Of a stretch of DNA of 64,000 nt, positions 42,833 through 52,667 are shown piece by piece (within the stretch, counting starts at the first letter, position 1; every line of letters starts with the position of its first letter). The DNA lies in the NCBI RefSeq assembly GCF_015476655.1, contig NZ_JABFHF010000005.1:1-64000 (forward strand), given 5' to 3'. This stretch comes from Aquiflexum lacus. GTDB lineage: Bacteria; Bacteroidota; Bacteroidia; Cytophagales; Cyclobacteriaceae. The position numbers were made by a program, and so were the translations under genes. Below the pieces are notes generated by a model. The model was not told the DNA's origin. It was given only the letters and a program-made list of their open reading frames with translations, and ran no database searches.

Positions 42833-44323
42833 ATGAAATCAATCTGTTTTAGCCTAATACTGTTCGTTTGTTATACTTCGGTTTTTGCTCAGGAAAGTGA
42901 AAAACCGATCCCGGATCCTGTGGTTTTTGAAACTAGCCATCAGGGGACCTTTCATGGGAAAAGTATCAGCTATAAAGCGATTGCAGGGGAGACTTATCTG
43001 AAAAACAGCGATGGTGAACCAACTGCCGCCATTTGGTCCACAGCCTATATCAAAGAAGAACCCGATGCTTTCAAAAGGCCGGTAACTTTTATATTCAATG
43101 GTGGCCCGGGTTCCGCCTCGGTTTGGTTGCATATGGGAGTTTTTGGCCCAAGAGTGGTTCAGGTAGATTCAGATGCGAAAGAAGACGATGGTGGTGCCCC
43201 TTATAAAGTTATCAACAATGATTTGGCCTTGTTGGACATCACGGATTTGGTCTTTATAGACCCCGTTGGGACAGGTTATAGTCAAGTAATTGGTAAGGGT
43301 AAAGTTGAAGATTTTTGGGGTTTAAAAGAAGATGCCAACTCCATTGCCCAATTTATGAGAATGTGGATAACTCAACATCAGCGCTGGCAATCACCCAAAT
43401 ATATTGCTGGAGAAAGCTTTGGTACCACGAGGGCGGGGGCAGTTACCGCTGCATTGGAAGGCGGTGGACAAACCATGGCTTTGAACGGATTGATATTGAT
43501 TTCACAGGCTTTGGATTACCAAGGCTCGACTTCAGCGCATGACAACATCGCTTCCTATTTCACCTACTTTCCAACCATGGCAGCTACTGCTTGGTACCAT
43601 GGTAAAGCCGGACAGGGCAAAGATTTAAAGGATTTTGTGCAGGAAGCGAGGGAGTTTGCTTACAATGATTATTTGGCCGCTTTGTATAAAGGGAATCAGT
43701 TATCCACAGAGGAAAAGAAGAAGATCGCAGAAAAAATCGCCTATTTTCTGGGTCTGGATTCTCAATATGTACTTTTGTCTGATAATCGCATTCTGACCTC
43801 TAGATTTAAAAAAGAACTGTTAAGAAAAGAAGGTAAAACCATTGGGACCTTAGACAGTAGGTATTTGGGAGTAGAAGGAGATCAGGCCGCAGATAGGCCG
43901 ACTTTGGGGGATGCATCGAGTTATGCGATAGATGCAGCCTATACCGCATCGTTACAGGATTATTTTGCGAGGACTTTGAAAGTAAAAATGGATAGGCCCT
44001 ACCTGACTTCCAATAATAAGATTTATGGAAAGTGGAACTGGAAACCGGTACCTGATGGGGCAGGTTGGGAACCATCCTATGTGAATGTCGCCCGAGGTTT
44101 GGGGGAATCCATGAGGAGAAACAAGGACTTAAAGATTATGGTCGCCAATGGCTATTATGATCTGATTACTCCCTTTTTGGATGCTGAATATACTTTTGCC
44201 CGGCATGACATTCCGATGGAAAGGGTGCAAATGTTTTATTATGAAGGCGGACATATGATGTACAATCATAGACCGGATTTTGAGAAGTTGGTAGAGGATA
44301 TCAGGGGTTTTATGGGGAGGTAG
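42833..44323 (+). CDS. Secreted S10 family serine carboxypeptidase
   Basis: A 496-aa protein with signal peptide MKSICFSLILFVCYTSVFAQ. The fold is alpha/beta-hydrolase type S10: oxyanion motif NGGPGSASVW (89-98), nucleophile Ser195 in AGESFGTTRAG, Asp in NGYYDLITPFLDAEY and His in EGGHMMYNH near the C-terminus. It is periplasmic or secreted and trims C-terminal residues from peptides. A 226-bp gap separates it from the aldo/keto reductase gene. Length normal for the family. Confidence 0.9.
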   Translation: MKSICFSLILFVCYTSVFAQESEKPIPDPVVFETSHQGTFHGKSISYKAIAGETYLKNSDGEPTAAIWSTAYIKEEPDAFKRPVTFIFNGGPGSASVWLHMGVFGPRVVQVDSDAKEDDGGAPYKVINNDLALLDITDLVFIDPVGTGYSQVIGKGKVEDFWGLKEDANSIAQFMRMWITQHQRWQSPKYIAGESFGTTRAGAVTAALEGGGQTMALNGLILISQALDYQGSTSAHDNIASYFTYFPTMAATAWYHGKAGQGKDLKDFVQEAREFAYNDYLAALYKGNQLSTEEKKKIAEKIAYFLGLDSQYVLLSDNRILTSRFKKELLRKEGKTIGTLDSRYLGVEGDQAADRPTLGDASSYAIDAAYTASLQDYFARTLKVKMDRPYLTSNNKIYGKWNWKPVPDGAGWEPSYVNVARGLGESMRRNKDLKIMVANGYYDLITPFLDAEYTFARHDIPMERVQMFYYEGGHMMYNHRPDFEKLVEDIRGFMGR

Positions 44324-44427
44324 GTTTTGAGAGCTAATTTTTCTTCAACCGATTTAAAAATGTATTGGGGTGAACTGATTGGAGATAGAATTTATTATTT
44401 TTATGAAACTCGACTAGAATTTCAATT

Positions 44428-44601
44428 ATGAAAAAGCAAAAAGTATTGGACACCGTGAACGAGCTCCCTCAAGAATTCGATTTGGAGGAGTTGATTGAGC
44501 GATTGATATTGATCGAAAAAATTGAAAATGGCTTGGAACAGTTGGATGGAGGAAAATCAGTGAGTCATAACGAAGTGAAAGAAATTATCAAAGAATTTTG
44601 A
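44428..44601 (+). CDS. 57-aa antitoxin-like orphan protein
   Basis: This short gene begins MKKQKVLDTVNELPQEFDLE and continues with a helical segment and NEVKEIIKEF at the end. This is the layout of small Bacteroidota antitoxins that sit before RelE/ParE-like toxins (D-E-L-I-E-R-L-I-L-I-E-K-I-E). No intact toxin follows: the 100 bp to the RNA ligase gene contain no convincing coding frame. It may be an orphan or remnant. Confidence is limited because of size. Confidence 0.5.
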   Translation: MKKQKVLDTVNELPQEFDLEELIERLILIEKIENGLEQLDGGKSVSHNEVKEIIKEF

Positions 44602-44701
44602 TTGAAGTTGTCAGAATTCAACATTCTTCAAAACCACTTCGGAAAATTTATTTTTTTTTTGCTTGAAAGAGACTTAAGTTTTATTTGACAGATTTCAACA
44701 A

Positions 44702-45718
44702 TCACTCCCCATACTTAATTAAAAACTCAGGATTAATAGCTTTAAAGCTGACTCTTCCCGTGTTGAAACTTTCAATAGACAGTAGCAGATCCATTTTTTC
44801 CAAATGTGGACGGATGACAATTCCTTCAGCCCATACATCTTTGCAGATCAGACTTTTGACAGTGGCTTTTTTGACAATGGCCTCAATGTCATTTTCAAGT
44901 TTATAGTCAGCTTCCATAATCGGCACAATGGGCAGATCCAATTTTTCCATCAGATCCAAAAATTCCTGATAGGGTAAATATTCAAACCTGTCAATATCAA
45001 ATGCATTGAAAATCCGGACTGTTTGTCCCCGAAGTCGGAGCTTGTTGTCCTGAATGCCTTCACCGATCAACTCACCCTGAATGGCAATGTTTTTTTTGAT
45101 ACTCCTTAACTTTTCCTCTATATTCAATTCCCGGGCTACCTTCCAAAAGCTGTTCTCATCATCTTCATACAGTTCCATATTCCTGCTGCAAACGCCAAAT
45201 TCATTGTCTTTTACGAAATAGGTAGCTGAACTGCCATCAAGTTTTTCGCTGACATAGCAGGATACGCCTTGGTACTTGTCCAGGACTTTTTGCAGGATCT
45301 GTACCCTGGTCTCATCAGTTTTTGGGATAAAGGAAGGAAACTTACCTTTTACTTTTCCGCTGAGATAGGCTGGAATAGGTGGTTCATATTTGGTGATTCC
45401 GAGGATTTCGGTCACATCCAAGTCTTCCTCAGGTGTGATGTGATCAGGTAAAATGGTCAGTGGAAAACAAATTCCCTGTGAGACCTGTCCTCTTAACCTG
45501 ATTGTCCTGATACGCATCCCACGAGGTTTCAAAAATTCGAATTCAGGCCTGTCAGGCAACAAACTGTCTATTTCACAATAAACGGCCAAATCTCCCACCT
45601 GATATTCCCCTTTTTTCACCACCAATTGCCAACCCAAGACAGTAGCTTTTTCTATGGCATCTGCTCCTTCGATTGGTTCCAGGGATTTGATCCTTTGAAT
45701 GCTAGCAAGTTTTCTCAT
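44702..45718 (-). CDS. RNA ligase (ATP), Rnl5/DRB0094 type
   Basis: A 338-aa protein with an N-terminal OB-like domain (about 1-110, MRKLASIQRIKSLEPIEGADAIEKATVLGWQLVVKKGEY) and a C-terminal nucleotidyltransferase core. Motif I is EKLDGSS with adenylated Lys159, motif III near IRIFNAFDI, motif IV EGIVIRP, and motif V SFKAINPEFLIKYGE. This matches the Deinococcus DRB0094/Rnl5 type that seals nicked RNA. It is a lone gene convergent with the antitoxin-like orphan and divergent from a nitroreductase, so its in vivo role (RNA repair or recoding) is not shown by context. Confidence 0.9.
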   Translation of the reverse strand: MRKLASIQRIKSLEPIEGADAIEKATVLGWQLVVKKGEYQVGDLAVYCEIDSLLPDRPEFEFLKPRGMRIRTIRLRGQVSQGICFPLTILPDHITPEEDLDVTEILGITKYEPPIPAYLSGKVKGKFPSFIPKTDETRVQILQKVLDKYQGVSCYVSEKLDGSSATYFVKDNEFGVCSRNMELYEDDENSFWKVARELNIEEKLRSIKKNIAIQGELIGEGIQDNKLRLRGQTVRIFNAFDIDRFEYLPYQEFLDLMEKLDLPIVPIMEADYKLENDIEAIVKKATVKSLICKDVWAEGIVIRPHLEKMDLLLSIESFNTGRVSFKAINPEFLIKYGE

Positions 45719-45850
45719 TTCATCTAATTCATTTTAGTAAAAATAAAACACCAATTCGATCTTGGGTATGAAATTACAATTTTAATTCTTCTACCAAGAA
45801 TGGATTACATATTTTAAGTTTGTAGTGCCGGTCAATGAAATAGTGTTCCT

Positions 45851-45908
45851 ACTGAAAACTGAACACTTCCAACTGATACTACCGACTGATCACTAAAAAC
45901 TGAACATT
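45851..45908. repeat. CTGAAC/CTGATAC-type low-complexity repeat
   Basis: ACTGAAAACTGAACACTTCC followed by variations of ACTGA, ACCGACTGATCAC and AAAACTGAAC. It belongs to the same class of short, word-repeating intergenic sequence as those at 19551, 20280 and 40131. Confidence 0.45.
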
Positions 45909-45983
45909 GCCGAATAAAAAAGGAAACCATTTTTTCATAATTCGCATTTAGAAATCTTATAGAATCAATCAAAAATCACCAAA

Positions 45984-46589
45984 ATGGAAAAACCTGATTT
46001 TAATATCGAAGAAGTAAATAAAATCATCCGTGGGCGTAGATCCATGTTCGTAGCGCAGTTCAAAGAAAACGATCCTGTTGAAGATGTCATCATTCAGGAA
46101 ATGTTGGAAAATGCCAATTGGGCACCAACGCACAAATTAACAGAACCCTGGAATTTCAAAGTTTTTACAGGGGAGGGGTTGAAAAAATTCGCTGATTTTC
46201 AGGCTGAAACTTACAAAGAAAGAAGTACAAAAACAGGTAATTTTATCGAACCTACTTACCAAAAACTCAAAGAAAATCCACTTAAAGCTTCGCATGTAAT
46301 TGCCATCATTATGAAGCGGGATCTGAAAGCCAATCTTCCTGTTATGGAAGAAATAGCCGCAGTGGCGATGGCTGTTCAGAATATGTACCTTACTGCTTCC
46401 GCGCATGGCTTGGCTGCCTATTGGGGAACAGGCGGACCAACATTTTGGCCTGAAGCAAAGCCTTGGTTTGGTTTGGAAGAAGAGGACATGCTGATGGGTT
46501 TCTTCTATGTAGCCAAACCTGCCACAGACAGATGGCCAATGGGAAAAAGGAGACCTGTTGGGGAGAAAGTGGAGTGGGTTAGAGGGTGA
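45984..46589 (+). CDS. Nitroreductase family protein
   Basis: A 201-aa flavoprotein of the nitroreductase-like fold. The FMN-binding RGRRSMFVAQF (residues 16-26, R-x-x-R-x-x-x), ENANWAPTHKLTEPWNFKVFTG, and the C-terminal VAMAVQNMYLTASAHGLAAYWGTGGPTFWPEAKPWFGL are typical. It reduces nitro groups, quinones or flavins with NAD(P)H. It is transcribed convergently toward the DinB gene at 46698, with a hairpin terminator between. Monocistronic by appearance. Confidence 0.9.
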   Translation: MEKPDFNIEEVNKIIRGRRSMFVAQFKENDPVEDVIIQEMLENANWAPTHKLTEPWNFKVFTGEGLKKFADFQAETYKERSTKTGNFIEPTYQKLKENPLKASHVIAIIMKRDLKANLPVMEEIAAVAMAVQNMYLTASAHGLAAYWGTGGPTFWPEAKPWFGLEEEDMLMGFFYVAKPATDRWPMGKRRPVGEKVEWVRG

Positions 46590-46694
46590 ATTTAGATTTT
46601 AGATTTCAGATTTTAGAATATAAAAAACCCGGCAAATCTGAGATATGTCCGGGTTTTTGTAAATCTAAAATCTACCTTCTAAAATCTAAAATTT
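46590..46694. repeat. TTTAGATTTTAGA inverted repeat nested around a terminator
   Basis: TTTAGATTTTAGATTTCAGA (46591-46610) and its approximate reverse complement AAATCTAAAATCTACC...AAAATCTAAAATTT (46661-46694) flank the terminator at 46622-46658. The outer arms are about 30 bp. The words are typical of the dispersed low-complexity repeats in this window. Confidence 0.55.
46622..46658. terminator. Bidirectional Rho-independent terminator
   Basis: AAAAAACCCGG at 46622-46632 and CCGGGTTTTTG at 46649-46659 form a 10-bp stem with A/T tracts on either side and a 16-base loop. It can serve both the nitroreductase gene (plus) and the secreted DinB gene (minus). It is the cleanest terminator in the window. 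Confidence 0.75.
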
Positions 46695-46697
46695 TTC

Positions 46698-47228
46698 TCA
46701 CATAGCCCTAAACCTAGGTGGCTCGATACCATTTGAGCGGATGTAAGAAATGGCAGCGCCTCTATGATGCGTGGTGTGGTCATCAATCAATGCCAAGGCC
46801 TGTCTTCTTGTGGCCGAGTTGCCAAAGACATCAACCGATTCTCCCATTTGGGCATCGGACAATTTTGAGGCTGTGGCTTTCACATAATCATAGCAATTGG
46901 CAACGAATGCTTTGATGTCAGCTTTAGAGGTTGGTTTGGCGCTCAAATCGAAACTGGGCTTGTCACCGTTCAGGAATCTTTGACTCATTCCTGCCATTGC
47001 TGCTGACAAATGGACGATTTGATCAGTAAAGCTCATGGCAGATTCATGTGGCTTGTATGCCAGTAAATCATCCGGCATTTTATCCACTACTTCAAGGGTA
47101 AACTGCTTTCCGTTTTCCCACTTGGCCACAAACTCAGCCATGTTGTTTTGCGCATAGGAGATGGTCTGAATAAATAAAAATGCCATCATACCCATTACAA
47201 TTGCGAAATTTTTTTTCACATTTTTCAT
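46698..47228 (-). CDS. Secreted DinB family protein
   Basis: A 176-aa DinB/YfiT-superfamily protein with a signal peptide ([14 protein letters not shown]; first ATG at 47228). Metal-site His residues are in [15 protein letters not shown] and in the C-terminal [27 protein letters not shown]. The final PP-x-F/Y ending is typical of the Bacteroidota branch. Being exported distinguishes it from the cytoplasmic DinB at 18614. Reaction unknown. It converges on the nitroreductase gene. Confidence 0.85.
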   Translation of the reverse strand: MKNVKKNFAIVMGMMAFLFIQTISYAQNNMAEFVAKWENGKQFTLEVVDKMPDDLLAYKPHESAMSFTDQIVHLSAAMAGMSQRFLNGDKPSFDLSAKPTSKADIKAFVANCYDYVKATASKLSDAQMGESVDVFGNSATRRQALALIDDHTTHHRGAAISYIRSNGIEPPRFRAM

Positions 47229-47304
47229 AATTAGTGTTTTTAAAGTTTCTATAAATATCCATTATCCAAGATTCAAATCAAACCAATTTGATAACTTTGG
47301 GGCC

Positions 47305-47889
47305 ATGTTAAGAATGAAAAGAATTTTCTTTGGACCGCTTGTTCTCTTCTTGCTATATTCATGTGGAGGAGATTTTCTACCTAAACCAAAAGGATATAAT
47401 AGAATTGATCTGCCGGAAAGGGGATTTATTTCGCTTGAGGAAGGAAAGCCTTATACCTTTGAATATTCCAAAAACGCCTCGGTTGAACCCGATTCTTTTA
47501 ATTTGGCAGAGAAAAGCTGGATAAACTTGAATTACAAGGATTTGGGAGGAAAGGTGCACTTGACCTATTTACCTTTGGATACAAAAGGGAAAGACTTGAA
47601 GACAGTGATGAATGATGCGATCAATCTTACGGCAAAGCATCAGATCAAAGCTTATGGCATAGAAGAATCAGTTTTGCTCACTCCAAAGGGATATACCGGT
47701 GTGGTGGCGGAATTAAGTGGCGAGGTTCCGACACAGTTTCAGTTTTTTGTGACTGATTCGACAAGCAATTTTTTAAGGGGTGCGCTCTATTTCAATACGT
47801 CTATGAAAAATGATTCTTTGGCTCCGGTTATTGAATATATCAAAGTGGATTTGATCCATTTGATCAATACTTTGGAGTTTAAAAACTAA
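47305..47889 (+). CDS. gldD: Gliding motility lipoprotein GldD
   Basis: A 194-aa lipoprotein (FLLYSCGGD, Cys20). The first residues after the lipid anchor, [13 protein letters not shown], are the family signature. GldD is one of the lipoproteins needed for Bacteroidota gliding and for assembly or function of the type 9 secretion-linked motility machinery. TAACTTTG at 47292-47299 resembles a -7 box; if used, the downstream ATG at 47314 ([10 protein letters not shown]) would be the real start. No other gld gene is nearby. It is divergent from the DinB gene and convergent toward the symporter gene. Confidence 0.88.
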   Translation: MLRMKRIFFGPLVLFLLYSCGGDFLPKPKGYNRIDLPERGFISLEEGKPYTFEYSKNASVEPDSFNLAEKSWINLNYKDLGGKVHLTYLPLDTKGKDLKTVMNDAINLTAKHQIKAYGIEESVLLTPKGYTGVVAELSGEVPTQFQFFVTDSTSNFLRGALYFNTSMKNDSLAPVIEYIKVDLIHLINTLEFKN

Positions 47890-47993
47890 AGGAAATTGGT
47901 ATCAATGAGTTTTGTTCTCCAGCCAAAGACTGTGAAATCATCGAGATTTTTAAAATTGATTAAAAAAAACGATTCACTAAATAGTCATCAAAC

Positions 47994-49769
47994 CTATCTC
48001 ATTTTTTTCCAGCTCTTAATGATAATTATCCCTCCGACTATCGCGATGACGGTTGCTATGGATGCTGAAACCACATTACCATATATCCAGAATCCTACGG
48101 CAAATAAAGTAGCATAAACCATCACAGACCCCACCAACATCAAGCCGATTTCCATAGGTAATTGACCCTGTTCCTGTTTTTCGGCGGGATACCTGTCCAA
48201 AAGTTTTTTCCAGCCAAAAGCAGCTGGACGAACTTTTCGGTAAAAGGACAGGAGAATAGCATCTTTTTCGGGCTGCGTGAATATGGTGACTAAAATCCAA
48301 CCGATAGTGGTAACTCCAACTCCATAAAGCAATTTGAGGTAATCCTGATTTTCAGGAATACTGATCCACTGCATTTTTGGGTTGATGCTTTCAAAGAAAA
48401 TAGCCACGACAAATGAAATGACCATTGCCGAGATTTCTGTATAGGCATTGATCCGCCACCAAAACCATCTGAGAATGAATATGGCACCTGTACCAGCACC
48501 AATCTGTAAAAGGATATTGAAAGCCTCTAAAGCATTGGAAAGTGCCAATGCCAGAAATGCAGCCAAGACCATCAAAAGCACTGTGGATATCCTGCCTACT
48601 AGCACTAACTCCTTGTCAGTAGCCTGAGGTTTTAAGAATCGTAAGTAAAAGTCATTGACGACATAAGAAGATCCCCAGTTTAGGTGCGTGGAAAGTGTGG
48701 ACATTACCGCGGCAATTAATGAGGCGAGTACAATTCCTATTAAACCCGTGGGCAGGAAAGTCAACATGGCAGAATATGCCAGATCATCACCAAGTTTATC
48801 GACGGGTATATGGGGAAATGCAGCCTGCATATCTGATATATTCGGGAAAATAATCAGTGAAGCAAGTGCGATGATAATCCATGGCCAGGGCCTCATTCCA
48901 TAGTGGGCAATATTGAAAAACAAGGTTGCACCTATGGCATTTTTTTCATCCTTGGCAGAAAGCATCCTTTGTGCAATATATCCACCGCCTCCAGGCTCTG
49001 CACCGGGATACCAAGTAGCCCACCATTGAATAGCCAACGGCATAATCAATAAAGGAATGACCATGTTCCAATCATTGAAATCAGGAAGAAAATCCAATTT
49101 TCCAGCTACATTTTCATGGGTCAACAGGTTATCCAAAGAACCGATCTCCGGCATGTCCAAAATATAAATAGCTGCACCAATGGCGCCTGCCATGGCTATG
49201 AAAAACTGAAAAAAATCAGTCAGTAAAACGCCTTTCAGTCCACCCAACGAACTGTAGATAACTGTGACAACACTTGCAATCAACAAAGTTTCAATCGGAC
49301 TTAAACCCAACATAACCCCGCCGATTTTGATTGCTGCCAAGGAAACGGTGGCCATAATGACCACATTGAAGAAGACCCCTAAGTACAGTGCTCGGAAAGC
49401 CCTCAAGAATGCAGCAGGTTTTCCGCCATATCTTAATTCATAAAACTCCAAATCGGTAGTAACTTCTGAACGTCTCCAAAGCTTTGCATAAACAAACACT
49501 GTCAACATCCCGGTCAGCAAAAAAGCCCACCATACCCAGTTTCCGGAGACGCCATTTTTTCTTACAATATCTGTCACCAAGTTTGGTGTATCTGCCGAAA
49601 ATGTAGTGGCAACCATTGAAACACCCAAAAGCCACCAAGGCATATTTCTTCCAGACAGGAAAAACTCTTTGGCTGATGATCCTGCTTTTCTTGAAGTAAA
49701 GACCCCAATCAGCATTGAAATCATAAAGAATGCTGCAATAATGGCCCAGTCAATAAAAGAAATGTTCAT
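47994..49769 (-). CDS. Sodium:solute symporter family transporter
   Basis: A 591-aa membrane protein with about 13-14 helices, consistent with the SSS family (LeuT-like fold). Typical segments are FFLSGRNMPWWLLGVSMVATTFSADTPNLV, SLGGLKGVLLTDFFQFFIAMAGA and WWATWYPGAEPGGGGYIAQRMLSAKDEKNA. It imports a sugar, amino acid or carboxylate with Na+. The fused long C-terminus (about 500-591) ends in two more helices and a basic tail. It stands alone, converging on gldD. Confidence 0.87.
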   Translation of the reverse strand: MNISFIDWAIIAAFFMISMLIGVFTSRKAGSSAKEFFLSGRNMPWWLLGVSMVATTFSADTPNLVTDIVRKNGVSGNWVWWAFLLTGMLTVFVYAKLWRRSEVTTDLEFYELRYGGKPAAFLRAFRALYLGVFFNVVIMATVSLAAIKIGGVMLGLSPIETLLIASVVTVIYSSLGGLKGVLLTDFFQFFIAMAGAIGAAIYILDMPEIGSLDNLLTHENVAGKLDFLPDFNDWNMVIPLLIMPLAIQWWATWYPGAEPGGGGYIAQRMLSAKDEKNAIGATLFFNIAHYGMRPWPWIIIALASLIIFPNISDMQAAFPHIPVDKLGDDLAYSAMLTFLPTGLIGIVLASLIAAVMSTLSTHLNWGSSYVVNDFYLRFLKPQATDKELVLVGRISTVLLMVLAAFLALALSNALEAFNILLQIGAGTGAIFILRWFWWRINAYTEISAMVISFVVAIFFESINPKMQWISIPENQDYLKLLYGVGVTTIGWILVTIFTQPEKDAILLSFYRKVRPAAFGWKKLLDRYPAEKQEQGQLPMEIGLMLVGSVMVYATLFAVGFWIYGNVVSASIATVIAIVGGIIIIKSWKKMR

Positions 49770-50408
49770 AGTTCGTCGGGTTAGTTAGGCTTATATTAAT
49801 TTAAAGTTTATTAAAAATTTCAAATTAGATTAATAAACTTCTTTAATAAATTTTACTAATGTAAAAAAAGAATAAGTAAATGCAAAGTAAGAAATAAAGC
49901 AATTTGTAAAATGGTTATCCGCCTCTTTGTCAGTAACCCAATATTTCACTACAACTAGGTCCCCTGCCTGACCGGTAGGCAGGGAAGTCGGATGTCAGAA
50001 GTAATAGACATTTCACCTTCCTTGCGAGAATGATATCAAATACCATTTTTCTGGCATCCTTACGTATATACATGTTTTTAATAAGAGTAATCGAAACCTG
50101 ATAATGAATAATACTCAAATGTTAATGAATTCTTTCAATATTTAGTCAATACTTATATCCTAAAATTTGGATGGGAAAATATTTTAGTATTTTCGTGAGT
50201 CAAAAGATATTATAATTGTAAAATATTTGGGAAGTGCTTTTTCATGCAAGCTTTCAATATAGGACTTTGTTGGATGTTTATCTCTTTTGAATTACAAATT
50301 ATATGCAGATTTGGCCCTTGATTATAAATTATATGACAGGGAAGGATATGAAAATTGACTTCGATTATTGAATAAAATTAAAATTTTAACTTTTTTTTAA
50401 ACACACTT
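49770..50408. other. Intergenic region with a palindromic repeat
   Basis: 639 bp, AT-rich. It holds the symporter promoter on the left and that of the epimerase gene on the right. The palindromic element at 49962-49984 is annotated separately. No ORF with coding character and no RNA gene recognised. Confidence 0.4.
49962..49984. repeat. CCTGCCT palindromic repeat, copy 1
   Basis: CCCTGCCT - GACCGGT - AGGCAGGG, arms perfectly complementary. The flank GAAGTCGGATG to its right, in reverse complement, equals CATCCGACTTC, which also lies next to copy 2 at 53724-53746. So this is a dispersed element with conserved flanks, not a chance hairpin. Confidence 0.65.
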
Positions 50409-51347
50409 ATGAAAAGAATATTAGTTACCGGTGGCGCAGGATTTCTGGGGTCTCATTTATGCGAACTTTTGTTGAATGAAGGACACGAAGTTTTGTGTGT
50501 GGACAATTTGTTTACAGGCAGGAAAGTCAATATCCATCACTTGTTGGATAATAAGAACTTTGAATTCATGAGGCATGACGTGACCTTTCCATTATTTGTG
50601 GAAGTTGATGAGATTTACAATTTGGCCTGCCCGGCAAGTCCTGTTCATTATCAATTTGATCCTGTTCAGACCACCAAAACGAGTGTGATCGGGGCGATTA
50701 ATTTGTTGGGATTAGCCAAACGCTTGAAAATAAAAATTTTGCAGGCAAGTACATCGGAAGTTTACGGAGATCCTGAAATACATCCACAGCCTGAATCTTA
50801 CAAAGGTTCGGTGAGTACTACAGGTATTCGTGCCTGTTATGATGAAGGAAAAAGATGCGCTGAAACGTTGTTCTTCGATTACCACAGACAACATAAGGTA
50901 AATATTAAGGTCATGAGGATTTTCAATACTTATGGTCCAAGGATGCATCCCAATGATGGTAGGGTTGTCAGTAATTTTATTGTTCAGGCCTTGAAAGGGG
51001 CGGATATTACCATGTTTGGTGACGGCAAGCAAACAAGGAGCTTTTGTTATGTGGATGACCTTATCAATGGGATGCATTTATTAATGAATTCTAGGGATGG
51101 GTTCACCGGACCGGTCAACATTGGTAATCCAGGGGAGTTCACGATGCTTGAGTTAGCAGAAAAAATCATTTTACAAACAGGTAGTAAGAGTAAAATAAAA
51201 TTTTTCCCTTTGCCACAAGATGATCCTATGCAAAGAAAACCGGTCATCGATTTGGCAAAAAAGGAATTGGGTTGGGAACCGAAAATCAAGCTTGATGAGG
51301 GTTTGGCTAACACTATCTCTTATTTTAGAAAAGAACTTGACCTTTAA
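50409..51347 (+). CDS. UDP-glucuronate decarboxylase-like NAD-dependent epimerase
   Basis: A 312-aa short-chain dehydrogenase-type epimerase. NAD-binding GGAGFLGS (8-15), [12 protein letters not shown], catalytic Tyr144 and Lys148 in [11 protein letters not shown], and [24 protein letters not shown] with the UXS signature (R[12 protein letters not shown]). It would make UDP-xylose from UDP-glucuronate. The stretch [16 protein letters not shown] differs from the usual G-N-V-N-P-I-G-P-R, so specificity may be altered. A NahK-like kinase gene follows 97 bp later. Confidence 0.87.
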   Translation: MKRILVTGGAGFLGSHLCELLLNEGHEVLCVDNLFTGRKVNIHHLLDNKNFEFMRHDVTFPLFVEVDEIYNLACPASPVHYQFDPVQTTKTSVIGAINLLGLAKRLKIKILQASTSEVYGDPEIHPQPESYKGSVSTTGIRACYDEGKRCAETLFFDYHRQHKVNIKVMRIFNTYGPRMHPNDGRVVSNFIVQALKGADITMFGDGKQTRSFCYVDDLINGMHLLMNSRDGFTGPVNIGNPGEFTMLELAEKIILQTGSKSKIKFFPLPQDDPMQRKPVIDLAKKELGWEPKIKLDEGLANTISYFRKELDL

Positions 51348-51444
51348 TTGATATAGAAGTTGAGGAACATTAGGGGGTTGAAATCAATAGGATTTCAATC
51401 CTCTCTTTACTTAAGCTGAGCGTAAAATCAACCCAAAAGCAAAT

Positions 51445-52476
51445 ATGAAACACCCTTCATTTTTGACACAACTCAAGGATGTTTATGGGTTGCAACTACT
51501 TGGAGCTCAAATCCAAAGATTCGGTGATGGACATATCCATCAGACCTTTTTGATTGAAGACGGGGTACGTCAATATATTTTACAACAGTTCAACAATTCG
51601 GTTTTCAAAAATCCAGAAAGGATTTCCCATAACCTTGGGATCCTCTTGGATCAAATAAATGCCAACGAATTACCTTTTGAACTACCTCTTCCGATACCAA
51701 ATTTGAAAGGGGAGCTTTTTACAGTCATAGATGGAGATTATTTTAGGTTATCCCCTTTTATAAAAGGGAAATGTATCAACGAGGTCAACAATTCTCATCA
51801 GGCCTTTATGGCTGCAAAAGCATTTGCCCAATTCATCAAAGCCGGAAGTCATATAGATGCTTCATTATTTCAGGAAGTGATTCCCGGTTTCAATAACCTT
51901 GAGCTGCGGTATGAGCAATTGTTGGATGCCTTAAGCAGCACAAAGAGGAGTGTTTCCGGCGAATTGAAAATATTGGTAGATTTTTATTTATCTCAAAAGG
52001 ATTTGGTCGAAGAATACCTGATTTGGAAAAAGAAGCTTCCTTTAAGGCTTACCCACAACGATACTAAAATCAATAATCTGATTTTTTCGGAGGATTTAAC
52101 CAAAGTGAATGCAATCATTGATTTGGATACTTTGACAGCCGGCTATGTATATTATGATTTTGGGGATTTGGTCAGGACTGTGGCCTGTACAGAGTCCGAA
52201 AGTTCTACAAACTGGAATAATATTGCTGTTGATCAAGCCAAATATGATGCGCTGTTCAATGGTTTTTTGGAAATTGGTGCTGGGACCTTTACTGGAGAAG
52301 AAATCCAATCTCTTTCCTTCGGGGGAAAAATGATGACCTGTATTATGGGTTTCAGGTTTTTGGCCGATTATCTGAACGGAAATATTTATTACACCATTCA
52401 CTACGGGGAGCAAAATCTTCACAGGTCCAAGAACCATATGTATTTGTTAAAAGCATTGAGAAAGATGTGCCCTTAA
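51445..52476 (+). CDS. Aminoglycoside phosphotransferase/NahK-like kinase
   Basis: A 343-aa protein of the APH/choline-kinase fold. Motif LRLTHNDTKINNLIFSEDLTKVNAIIDLDTLTAGYVYYDFGDLVRTVA holds the catalytic Asp (HND) and metal Asp (IDLD). The N-x-T-K-x-N-N wording matches N-acetylhexosamine 1-kinase (NahK). It likely phosphorylates a sugar at C1. Placement after a nucleotide-sugar epimerase gene fits sugar activation. A hairpin TTGAAATC...GATTTCAA (51376-51400) separates the two genes. Confidence 0.82.
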   Translation: MKHPSFLTQLKDVYGLQLLGAQIQRFGDGHIHQTFLIEDGVRQYILQQFNNSVFKNPERISHNLGILLDQINANELPFELPLPIPNLKGELFTVIDGDYFRLSPFIKGKCINEVNNSHQAFMAAKAFAQFIKAGSHIDASLFQEVIPGFNNLELRYEQLLDALSSTKRSVSGELKILVDFYLSQKDLVEEYLIWKKKLPLRLTHNDTKINNLIFSEDLTKVNAIIDLDTLTAGYVYYDFGDLVRTVACTESESSTNWNNIAVDQAKYDALFNGFLEIGAGTFTGEEIQSLSFGGKMMTCIMGFRFLADYLNGNIYYTIHYGEQNLHRSKNHMYLLKALRKMCP

Positions 52477-52667
52477 AGTAAGATTTGTTGATCTTGGAAT
52501 TAATTCAGCGAAGTAAATTTTCCTTTCCTCATATGCATTGATTATATTAATCGATGAAAGAGAGATTTTTGCTGTTTTGTTTAGTAGCATAATTTTTGGT
52601 GAAAATTCTTTGAAGTTCCAATTGGCCCAAGATTTCCTTCCATTTCTAAGACTAAAAAAAAATCAAG

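Noticed and set aside
44602-44701. Possible toxin remnant after the 57-aa antitoxin-like gene.
   Set aside because: Frames are short, broken by stops and show no RelE/ParE residues.
44702-45718. RNA ligase considered as part of an RNA repair operon.
   Set aside because: No kinase/phosphatase, RtcA, RtcB or HEN1-like gene is adjacent; both neighbours are unrelated.
49930-50118. 62-aa open frame on the minus strand in the intergenic region before the epimerase.
   Set aside because: It spans the CCTGCCT palindrome and has no recognisable domain, leader or start signal.
50409-52476. Epimerase and NahK-like kinase considered as the start of the polysaccharide locus at the right edge.
   Set aside because: MscS, dsbD, peptidase and other unrelated genes lie between, on alternating strands; no continuity.
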